Assembly: GCA_023227695.1 (NCBI GenBank)
Contig: JALNVE010000062.1
Span: 1-11,938, forward strand
From: Paludibacteraceae bacterium
Lineage (GTDB): Bacteria > Bacteroidota > Bacteroidia > Bacteroidales > Paludibacteraceae
Length of the DNA: 11,938 nucleotides
Reading direction: 5' to 3'
Shown here: positions 6,617 through 11,938 of the stretch, in pieces
Layout: each line of letters opens with the position of its first letter
How positions within the stretch are numbered: the stretch's first letter is position 1
Notes under the pieces: generated by a model
What the model saw: only the letters and a program-made list of their open reading frames with translations
What the model was told of the DNA's origin: nothing
Database searches by the model: none
Program-made: the position numbers and the translations under genes

Positions 6617-9181
6617 ATGAAAGTAAAGGTTAATCAGGCAAATCTTCCTCAATGGAAAGATATCACAGTAAATGCCAAGGTTCCAGTAAAGATGGAGAAG
6701 CTCCTTCACATTTCCCAAAACCTTTGGTGGGTTTGGAACGACGAGGCATCCAATCTATTCAATGACATTGACGAAACCGTTTGGAACGACTGCGGAAAAA
6801 ACCCTGCCCTGTTCCTTGGACAAATCAGCATAGAGAAATTGGAAGAGATTGAGCAGAACAGCTACCTCATCCAAAAAATCGACGAGGTGTATGAAAAGTT
6901 CGAGGAATACATGAGTGTTCCTAAAGATCCTAACAAACCATCTGTTGCTTATTTCAGCATGGAATATGGTTTAACAGACATCCTTAAAATCTATTCTGGT
7001 GGTTTGGGTGTTTTGGCAGGAGACTATTTAAAGGAAGCCAGCGACTGCAACATAAACATGACTGCTGTCGGATTTCTATATAGACACGGATATTTCACTC
7101 AGTCTCTCTCTATGAACGGAGAACAGATTGCAGTATATGAACCTCTGAATTTCAGCACTCTTCCTATCACTCAAGTAAAAGATGAGAAAGGTGTTCCTAT
7201 GATTCTTGAAGTTCCTTTCTACGATAGAATCATTTACGCTAACATTTGGAAAGTAGCTGTAGGTCGTATCAATCTATTTTTGATGGATACTGACTTGGAA
7301 TTAAACAGTGAGTTCGACCGCTCTATCACTTATCAACTTTATGGTGGTGATTGGGAGAACCGTTTGAAACAAGAGTATATGTTGGGTATCGGTGGTATCA
7401 CAATGCTTAACAAACTCGGAATTAAACACGACACTTACCACTGTAACGAGGGACATGCAGCTCTTATCAATATCCAACGTCTTTGCGACTACATCGAGAA
7501 AGATGGATTGACATTCAACGAAGCATTCGAGGTTGTTCGTTCTTCTTCACTCTATACCGTACACACTCCGGTTCCTGCAGGTCACGATAAATTCGACGAA
7601 TGTTTATTCGGCAAATACATGTATAAGTTCCCTGAGAATTTAGGAATCACATGGGACAACTTGATGGATCTTGGTAGAGAGAATCCAGGAGACAAGAGCG
7701 AGAAATTCTCGATGAGCGTATTCGCTTGCAACACTTGCCAAGAGGTTAATGGTGTGAGCTGGCTACACGGAGAGGTATCTAAGAAGATGTTTGCTCCGAT
7801 TTGGAAAGGTTACTTCCCTGAAGAGTTGCACGTTAACTACGTTACAAACGGTGTTCACATGCCAACTTGGGCTGACGAATCTTGGAAGCATCTTTACAAC
7901 AAGCACTTCGACAAGAACTTCATGATGGATCAGTCAAACGGAAACATTTGGTCAGCCATCCAAGGAGTTAGTGACGAGGAGATCTGGCAAAACAAGAGCG
8001 CAATGAAGAAGAGATTGATCGACTTCATCAAGATCAAATACAAAGAGTCTTGGATGAAAAACATGGGCGATCCTAAGCTGATCATGTCTATCATCGACAA
8101 GATCAGACCTGACGCTTTGACAATCGGTTTCGGTCGTCGTTTTGCTACATATAAGAGAGCTCATTTACTCTTCACTGATCTAGACCGATTGGAGAAAATC
8201 GTTAACAACCCTAAATACCCTGTTCAATTCATCTATACAGGTAAAGCACACCCTGCTGACGGTGCTGGACAAGGTTTGATCCAAAGAATCATCGAGATAT
8301 CTCGTATGCCACAGTTTCAAGGCAAGATCGTCTTCTTGGAAAACTACGACATGGCTTTGGCCAAGAAGTTAATCTCTGGTGTTGATATTTGGTTGAACAC
8401 TCCTACTCGTCCATTGGAGGCATCCGGAACATCTGGCGAAAAAGCTTTGATGAACGGTGTAATCAACTTCTCTGTACTTGACGGATGGTGGTTAGAAGGA
8501 TATGTAAAGGGTGCTGGATGGGCATTGACAGAGAAACGCACTTACGATTATCAGCCACATCAGGATCAACTCGATGCTGCAACAATATACAGCATACTTG
8601 AGAACGAGATTGTTCCAATGTATTTCGCTACAAACAGCCGAGGATACTCTCCTGAGTGGATTCAGACAATCAAAAACTCTATCTCTCTTATCGCTCCTAA
8701 GTACACTACAAAACGTATGTTGGACGATTACACAAGCAAGTTCTATAATAAGTTACGCGATCGTTTCCAGTATGTATCAGCAAACAAATTTGCCAAGGCA
8801 AAAGAAATCGCTGAATGGAAAGAGATTATCGACGCTAACTGGGACATGATCGAAGTCATTTCCACTAAAGTAACAGAGAAAGCAACGATCAACCCTGAGG
8901 TTGGAGATTCTTACACAATTGAAGTTGTTGTAGACGTTAAGAATCCTGCATGCACAGGTATAGGCATTGACTTCTTAATGACAATGAAGGACAAGAAAAA
9001 CCAAGACAAGTTAGTTCTTTCTAACGAAATGGAGTTGGTTAAGACGGAAGGAACAAAACTTTACTTCAAGTACGAAGACAGAGTTTCTTTGGCAGGTGCA
9101 TTTAAATTTGCATACCGCATGTTCCCTAAAAACGCAGACCTTCCTCACAGAATGGACTTCTGCTACGTTAGATGGTTCTAA
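6617..9181 (+). CDS. glgP: Alpha-glucan (glycogen) phosphorylase, GT35, DUF3417 type
   Basis: This 854-residue PLP-dependent enzyme releases glucose-1-phosphate from the non-reducing ends of alpha-1,4-glucan. An N-terminal DUF3417-like region (about residues 28-110, with ISQNLWWVWNDEA) is followed by the phosphorylase core starting at VAYFSMEYGL. Further core motifs are YSGGLGVLAGDYLKEASD, CNEGHAALIN, VHTPVPAGHDKF, YVTNGVHMPTWA and GFGRRFATYKRAHLL. The PLP segment is EASGTSGEKALMNGV, with Lys609 as the Schiff-base lysine. DGWWLEGY follows it. The last 90 or so residues form a beta-rich C-terminal domain. This class is the bacterial/archaeal short phosphorylase group (Thermotoga-like), distinct from E. 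coli MalP and GlgP. Following the synthase by 25 bp, it lets one transcript encode both synthesis and breakdown. A strong hairpin starts 9 bp after its stop. Confidence 0.95.
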   Translation: MKVKVNQANLPQWKDITVNAKVPVKMEKLLHISQNLWWVWNDEASNLFNDIDETVWNDCGKNPALFLGQISIEKLEEIEQNSYLIQKIDEVYEKFEEYMSVPKDPNKPSVAYFSMEYGLTDILKIYSGGLGVLAGDYLKEASDCNINMTAVGFLYRHGYFTQSLSMNGEQIAVYEPLNFSTLPITQVKDEKGVPMILEVPFYDRIIYANIWKVAVGRINLFLMDTDLELNSEFDRSITYQLYGGDWENRLKQEYMLGIGGITMLNKLGIKHDTYHCNEGHAALINIQRLCDYIEKDGLTFNEAFEVVRSSSLYTVHTPVPAGHDKFDECLFGKYMYKFPENLGITWDNLMDLGRENPGDKSEKFSMSVFACNTCQEVNGVSWLHGEVSKKMFAPIWKGYFPEELHVNYVTNGVHMPTWADESWKHLYNKHFDKNFMMDQSNGNIWSAIQGVSDEEIWQNKSAMKKRLIDFIKIKYKESWMKNMGDPKLIMSIIDKIRPDALTIGFGRRFATYKRAHLLFTDLDRLEKIVNNPKYPVQFIYTGKAHPADGAGQGLIQRIIEISRMPQFQGKIVFLENYDMALAKKLISGVDIWLNTPTRPLEASGTSGEKALMNGVINFSVLDGWWLEGYVKGAGWALTEKRTYDYQPHQDQLDAATIYSILENEIVPMYFATNSRGYSPEWIQTIKNSISLIAPKYTTKRMLDDYTSKFYNKLRDRFQYVSANKFAKAKEIAEWKEIIDANWDMIEVISTKVTEKATINPEVGDSYTIEVVVDVKNPACTGIGIDFLMTMKDKKNQDKLVLSNEMELVKTEGTKLYFKYEDRVSLAGAFKFAYRMFPKNADLPHRMDFCYVRWF

Positions 9182-9190
9182 TCTGAACAC

Positions 9191-9228
9191 AATTGGAATC
9201 TGTTGCTTTCTAACAACAGGTTCCAATT
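9191..9228 (+). terminator. Terminator-like hairpin after the glycogen operon
   Basis: AATTGGAATCTGTTG (9191-9205) pairs with CAACAGGTTCCAATT (9214-9228) over 15 positions. The only departure is one U:G wobble. The loop is 8 nt (CTTTCTAA). It begins 9 bp after the phosphorylase stop. The sequence that follows is only moderately T-rich (TACATACACTTTT), so it is not a classical intrinsic terminator. It may also act as an mRNA 3'-end stabiliser or allow read-through into miaA. Confidence 0.65.
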
Positions 9229-9245
9229 TACATACACTTTTAAAG

Positions 9246-9333
9246 AGAGTGTCAAAAAAGGCGGCAATAAGGAGAAAGCTTCAACTCAAAAGAGCAAAGC
9301 TATTTCCAAAAAAGCCTACTGTTTTGACACTCT
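9246..9333 (+). repeat. Long-span inverted repeat in the miaA leader
   Basis: AGAGTGTCAAAA (9246-9257) is exactly the reverse complement of TTTTGACACTCT (9322-9333). Just inside, AGGC (9259-9262) can pair with GCCT (9314-9317). The enclosed 64 nt are purine-rich and contain no obvious gene. The right arm ends 25 bp before miaA ATG 9359. The structure may fold in the miaA leader RNA. I recognise no known riboswitch class. Confidence 0.5.
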
Positions 9334-9358
9334 TCTTTTGACATACAAAGACCCGAAA

Positions 9359-10264
9359 ATGGATAAAAAGCTCATTGTACTTTTAGGCCCCACCGGCATA
9401 GGAAAAACAGATCTCAGCCTCAACATAGCTGAACACTTCGGCATTGACATCATCTCTTGCGACTCTCGTCAGTTTTTCAAGGAGATGAAGATAGGCACGG
9501 CCGCTCCTACCGAAGAGCAACTGAAACGTGCAAAACACCATTTTATCGGATTCTTGTCTATCAACGACTATTACAGCTGCGGCAAATTCGAATTGGATGC
9601 ATTGAAGGTTATCGACGAACAATTCAGTAACCAAAACCTGGCACTTATGACAGGAGGTTCCATGCTCTACATCGATGCAGTATGCAAGGGCATTGACGAA
9701 TTACCTGAAATAGATCAAGAGTTAAGAAATTCTCTGAATGAGAGATACAGTAGCGAAGGCATTGCCAACATGTGGGCCGAATTAAAGCTATTAGATCCCG
9801 AGTATGCCAATGTTGTAGACCCGAAGAATTACAAACGCATTATCCATGCATTGGAGATATGTCTCATTTCCGGAAAGCCTTATTCTTCCATCCGAAAAGA
9901 TCAGCAAAAGGAGAGAAACTTCGATATCATTAAAATAGGATTGGAGATGCCTCGCGAAGAGTTGTATGCCCGCATCAACCAACGTGTAGAAAACATGATG
10001 GCAGAAGGTCTGTTGGAAGAGGCCCAATCGCTCTATCCTCACAGAGACTTAAACGCACTCAATACGGTAGGATATAAAGAGCTGTTCAACTATTTCGATG
10101 GAGAATGGACACTCGATTATGCCCGTGATATGATCAAGCAAAACACCCGACATTATGCCAAGAAACAACTCTCCTGGTTTCATCGAGACACAGAAATCAA
10201 TTGGTTTCACCCCTCAGCAAAAGAAGAGGTTATCCAATTCATAGAAAACAGAATCAAACAGTAA
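9359..10264 (+). CDS. miaA: tRNA dimethylallyltransferase
   Basis: This 301-residue cytosolic enzyme transfers a dimethylallyl group from DMAPP to N6 of A37 in tRNAs that read UNN codons. This is the first step toward ms2i6A. The P-loop is GPTGIGKT (10-17). Further family motifs are ISCDSRQFFKEMKIGTAAPT (32-51), with Asp35 as the likely catalytic base, HHFIGFLSINDYYS, LMTGGSMLYIDAVCKGID, and DPKNYKRIIHALEI. C-terminal motifs are NTVGYKEL and QNTRHYAKKQLSWFHRD. ATG 9359 is chosen because the protein then begins MDKKLIVLLGPTG, as is usual. The open frame reaches back to 9203, but those 52 codons cross both leader hairpins and resemble no MiaA. It lies 177 bp after the phosphorylase on the same strand. 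I saw no convincing promoter, so read-through from the glycogen operon is possible. Confidence 0.95.
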   Translation: MDKKLIVLLGPTGIGKTDLSLNIAEHFGIDIISCDSRQFFKEMKIGTAAPTEEQLKRAKHHFIGFLSINDYYSCGKFELDALKVIDEQFSNQNLALMTGGSMLYIDAVCKGIDELPEIDQELRNSLNERYSSEGIANMWAELKLLDPEYANVVDPKNYKRIIHALEICLISGKPYSSIRKDQQKERNFDIIKIGLEMPREELYARINQRVENMMAEGLLEEAQSLYPHRDLNALNTVGYKELFNYFDGEWTLDYARDMIKQNTRHYAKKQLSWFHRDTEINWFHPSAKEEVIQFIENRIKQ

Positions 10265-10297
10265 AATTCTTGAACCTAATCAGAAAAGAATTATTGG

Positions 10298-10416
10298 GGG
10301 TCAGTCGAAATAAAATGTTAATTGAGCATTCGGAAGCTTAGTCAAGTCTCCTATTAAAGGTGTTTATCAGCAAAACCACTGTCAAATAGATGACCCACCT
10401 AGACTCATTTTATTTC
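10298..10416. repeat. Two interleaved complementary segment pairs between convergent genes
   Basis: In the 145-bp gap between miaA and the small membrane gene, GGGTCA (10298-10303) is complementary to TGACCC (10391-10396). GAAATAAAATG (10307-10317) is complementary to CATTTTATTTC (10406-10416). The order A-B-A'-B' cannot nest, so both pairs can form together only as a pseudoknot. The second right arm overlaps the stop codon of the small gene (10410-10412). The 11-bp pair could serve as a two-sided terminator between convergent transcripts, or the segment may be a decayed small mobile repeat. The remainder of this gap shows no gene. Confidence 0.4.
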
Positions 10417-10703
10417 TGTTCAGGCTCAATGTTTTCAGAATTTTCTTCATGTAACTTCTCTTCCTCAGCCAATTTCTTCTGTTGGAATTTCATCTGATTC
10501 TCTTTTCCTAACCTTTCATCACGTTCCTTTGCATACTTCTCTTTTTTCCTGTAAAGGAACCAAAGAACGACCAATACCAATGTCATCACACCCATAAAAA
10601 CAAACATCTCGTTCAATGTGATGTTCTCTTTCGTATAGCCCCAAATAGCCATTCCAAATGAATAAACGAATAGGATTGGCACCAGCAATGTCGGTTTTCT
10701 CAT
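10410..10703 (-). CDS. Small two-helix membrane protein of unknown function
   Basis: The frame gives 97 residues. I do not recognise a named family. Two hydrophobic helices are visible, at about residues 5-22 (TLLVPILFVYSFGMAIWG) and 33-51 (MFVFMGVMTLVLVVLWFLY), joined by a short polar loop (YTKENITLNE). From residue 52 onwards the chain is highly charged (RKKEKYAKERDERLGKEN, then KKLAEEEKLHEENSEN), which favours a helical or coiled-coil cytosolic tail. The Arg/Lys residues at both ends suggest N-in/C-in topology in the inner membrane. It converges on miaA and diverges from queD, with a shared promoter region of about 125 bp. A real gene is supported by the coherent membrane-plus-tail architecture and a start near a candidate promoter. 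No function is claimed. Confidence 0.75.
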   Translation of the reverse strand: MRKPTLLVPILFVYSFGMAIWGYTKENITLNEMFVFMGVMTLVLVVLWFLYRKKEKYAKERDERLGKENQMKFQQKKLAEEEKLHEENSENIEPEQK

Positions 10704-10759
10704 ATCTCAAAATATTTAATTATTGTGGTTTCTTATATTTTTTAGAATCTACGATAGAG

Positions 10760-10767
10760 CAAAGATA
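10760..10767 (-). promoter_or_regulatory. Candidate -7 box for the small membrane protein gene
   Basis: Read on the minus strand, TATCTTTG (10767-10760) matches TAnnTTTG and would start transcription near 10753, about 50 nt before ATG 10703. The nearest TTTG upstream (10796-10793) is 25 bp away, longer than the usual spacing of about 19-21, so the match is partial. Confidence 0.35.
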
Positions 10768-10779
10768 TCTCCAAAAAGC

Positions 10780-10787
10780 TATATTTG
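10780..10787 (+). promoter_or_regulatory. Candidate -7 box for queD-queE
   Basis: TATATTTG (10780-10787) matches TAnnTTTG. Transcription from it would begin near 10794, some 34 nt before queD ATG 10828. It lies only 12 bp from the oppositely directed box at 10760-10767, so the two promoters would overlap in their upstream parts. It also falls downstream of the alternative in-frame ATG at 10723 and supports the later start. Confidence 0.45.
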
Positions 10788-10827
10788 CATATCAAAAATC
10801 ATAACAAGTTTAAAAGAGGACAATAAT

Positions 10828-11157
10828 ATGTACAAAATAAGCAAAAGAATAGAAATTTCAGCAGCTCACAGTCTGAAAACCACATACGAGAGTCTCTGCA
10901 ATAATCTTCACGGACACAACTGGATGATCACTATCCATTGCAAAAGTGAGACATTAAATGAAAATGGAATGGTAGAAGATTTCTCTGCCATAAAAAGTTT
11001 ACTTACCAGAAAATTGGACCATAAGAATTTGAACGAGGTTCTTCCTTTCAATCCAACAGCAGAGAACATTGCAAAATGGATTTGTGACCAAATCCCTACT
11101 TGTTATAAAGTAGAGGTTCAAGAATCAGAAAACAATATTGCATCTTACGAAAAGTAA
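10828..11157 (+). CDS. queD: 6-carboxy-5,6,7,8-tetrahydropterin synthase (QueD/PTPS family)
   Basis: The 109-residue protein is predicted to convert 7,8-dihydroneopterin triphosphate to 6-carboxy-tetrahydropterin, the second step toward preQ0 and queuosine. Zinc ligands are His14 (ISAAHSL), His28 and His30 (LHGHNW). Cys24 lies in the catalytic C-x3-H-x-H arrangement seen in E. coli QueD. LDHKNLNE (68-75) supplies the conserved Asp/His, and VQESENNIASY near the end holds the conserved Glu that binds the pterin ring. ATG 10828 gives the standard N-terminus MYKISKRIEISAAH. The frame extends upstream to 10723, but those 35 codons precede the candidate promoter and resemble no QueD. The next gene, queE, begins 24 bp downstream, and pairing with it favours QueD over a biopterin-type PTPS. 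Confidence 0.93.
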   Translation: MYKISKRIEISAAHSLKTTYESLCNNLHGHNWMITIHCKSETLNENGMVEDFSAIKSLLTRKLDHKNLNEVLPFNPTAENIAKWICDQIPTCYKVEVQESENNIASYEK

Positions 11158-11181
11158 GCTGAGATCATATTGCCACAAAGG

Positions 11182-11721
11182 ATGAGAAAAGTAAACGAGA
11201 TATTTTACTCCCTACAAGGAGAAGGTTATTTTACAGGAACAGCTGCTATATTTGTCCGCTTCTCGGGTTGCAATCTGCGTTGCGATTTCTGCGACACAAA
11301 CCACAACGATGGCGTCATGATTAGCGACGAAGAGATTCTGAAGAGAATCTCCAAGTTCGAGTCCAAGCATCTTATCCTTACCGGTGGTGAGCCCACCCTG
11401 TCAATCGACTACAACTTCGTACAGAAGATGAAGGACGCCGGTTATTTTGTGCAGATAGAGACGAATGGCACCCTTCCCGTTCCAGAGAACATAGATTGGA
11501 TCACGTGCAGCCCAAAAATCAACTGCAAACTAACTCAAGCTAACGAGCTGAAGGTTGTCTACACTGGCCAAGATTTATCTGAATATGACAGTTTCAAGGC
11601 TGAGCATAGATTTCTGCAACCATGTTCAATGAAGAATACGAAAGAGGTGATTGAGATTATCAAGCACAATCCGCAGTGGCGACTGAGCGTACAGATGCAT
11701 AAGGTTGTTGGGATAGAGTGA
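11182..11721 (+). CDS. queE: 7-carboxy-7-deazaguanine synthase (radical SAM)
   Basis: The 179-residue radical-SAM enzyme rearranges 6-carboxy-tetrahydropterin to 7-carboxy-7-deazaguanine, using the QueD product. The N-terminus NEIFYSLQGEGYFTGTAAIF is diagnostic. The [4Fe-4S]-binding motif is C-x3-C-x2-C (Cys30, Cys34, Cys37 in SGCNLRCDFCDT), with no insertion. Further marks are LILTGGEPTLS, which contacts SAM, FVQIETNGTLPVP, WITCSPK, and a terminal RLSVQMHKVVGIE typical of complete QueE proteins. ATG 11182 is preferred. A TTG at 11170 would add only four residues (MPQR). AAAGG directly abuts ATG 11182 and is too close to act as a Shine-Dalgarno. The gene follows queD by 24 bp, so they are probably one transcript. 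It converges on the transposase fragment at the window end. QueC and the later Que genes are not in the window. Confidence 0.95.
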   Translation: MRKVNEIFYSLQGEGYFTGTAAIFVRFSGCNLRCDFCDTNHNDGVMISDEEILKRISKFESKHLILTGGEPTLSIDYNFVQKMKDAGYFVQIETNGTLPVPENIDWITCSPKINCKLTQANELKVVYTGQDLSEYDSFKAEHRFLQPCSMKNTKEVIEIIKHNPQWRLSVQMHKVVGIE

Positions 11722-11938
11722 TTTTTCAAAAGCTGTTCCCCTTTTTTACACAAAATTATTTTTGTAGAAAAACAAAACAGATTCTTCGATTATATCTTTT
11801 CAAGAGGGTGATTATTTATGCTGGATTCAAGCGGACAATGCAACCTCATTTAAATCCAAGTTTGTCAATTGTTTAAATTTTTGTAAAGGAGTCATATACC
11901 CTAATCTTTTCCTCGGTCTCGAGTTTAAGATGTTTTGA
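11722..11938 (-). mobile_element. Edge of an IS30-family insertion sequence (boundary not resolved)
   Basis: The transposase C-terminus at the window end implies that one end of the element lies in the 105 bp between its stop (11827) and the queE stop (11721). I could not identify the terminal inverted repeat without the other end. The gap holds a short ACAAAA-TTAT-TTTTGT palindrome (11750-11765) and a weak AAAAG/CTTTT pairing (11729-11745) followed by T residues. The true boundary may therefore lie anywhere from 11722 to about 11820. There is no further gene in the gap. Confidence 0.55.
11827..11938 (-). CDS. IS30-family transposase, C-terminal fragment (cut by window edge)
   Basis: Reading leftward from the right edge on the minus strand, 36 codons are open to a TGA at 11829-11827. 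They encode NILNSRPRKRLGYMTPLQKF followed by KQLTNLDLNEVALSA. The LNxRPRKxLGxxTPxxxF block is the signature that closes the DDE integrase-type core of IS30-family transposases, just after the catalytic glutamate helix. The gene's catalytic residues and start are outside the window, so it cannot be judged intact or broken. It points toward queE and the two converge. The fragment is missed if only long open frames are considered, because the frame is cut short by the window edge. Confidence 0.85.
   Translation of the reverse strand, partial: QNILNSRPRKRLGYMTPLQKFKQLTNLDLNEVALSA

Noticed and set aside
7952..8541. Minus-strand open frames inside the phosphorylase gene
   Set aside because: They lie within strongly conserved phosphorylase codons and show no family motif. 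Open antisense frames are expected there by chance.
9203..9358. 52-codon N-terminal extension of miaA in the same frame
   Set aside because: It begins inside the hairpin after the glycogen operon and crosses a second inverted repeat. MiaA proteins start close to the P-loop, as from ATG 9359.
10723..10827. 35-codon N-terminal extension of queD
   Set aside because: It overlaps the candidate divergent promoters and does not resemble QueD, which normally begins a few residues before the first zinc-ligand His.
11819..11854. 11-codon plus-strand ORF starting ATG CTG GAT near the IS end
   Set aside because: Too short, antisense to the transposase 3' end, with no supporting features.
1..11938. CRISPR array, tRNA/rRNA genes, defence or secretion islands
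   Set aside because: No spaced direct repeats, no tRNA-like cloverleaf and no defence-family proteins were seen. Apart from the IS30 end the genes are housekeeping types.

Overview
The window looks like a chromosomal segment of a Bacteroidota bacterium, most likely of the order Bacteroidales. The evidence is AT-rich non-coding DNA, several candidate promoters with the Bacteroides-type -7 box TAnnTTTG, weak or absent Shine-Dalgarno sequences, an amidase with a C-terminal SPOR-like domain followed by an MCE/MlaD gene, a large LptD-like protein, and a eukaryote-like GT3 glycogen synthase next to a DUF3417-type glucan phosphorylase. Most of the content is core housekeeping. I see no CRISPR array, defence island, phage module or RNA gene.

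Layout. Positions 1-1479 (minus strand) hold an envelope pair: an N-acetylmuramoyl-L-alanine amidase and, downstream, the N-terminal part of an MCE/MlaD lipid-transport protein cut by the window edge. A 254-bp divergent promoter region separates them from lptD (start 1734) and ridA. After a strong inverted repeat come the glycogen synthase (4951-6591) and alpha-glucan phosphorylase (6617-9181), which form a compact build-and-break module for storage glucan that ends in a terminator-like hairpin. miaA (tRNA A37 prenylation) follows behind a structured leader. A small two-helix membrane protein of unknown function (minus, 10410-10703) is divergent from queD-queE, which make the 7-deazaguanine precursor of queuosine. 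The right edge (11827-11938, minus) is the C-terminus of an IS30-family transposase that enters from outside the window and converges on queE.

How the genes work together. The left half concerns the cell envelope: peptidoglycan hydrolysis, phospholipid traffic and LPS delivery. The middle is carbon storage. The right half is anticodon-loop modification: MiaA acts on A37, and QueD/QueE feed the pathway that modifies G34.

Points most worth checking are a RidA protein that seems to lack the glutamate matching E. coli Glu120, a perfect 12-bp inverted repeat that embeds the putative glycogen synthase -7 box, the overlapping (pseudoknot-order) complementary segments between miaA and the small membrane gene, a charged insertion in the LptD barrel, and the IS30 end next to queE. 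I did not find a convincing new multi-gene system here.
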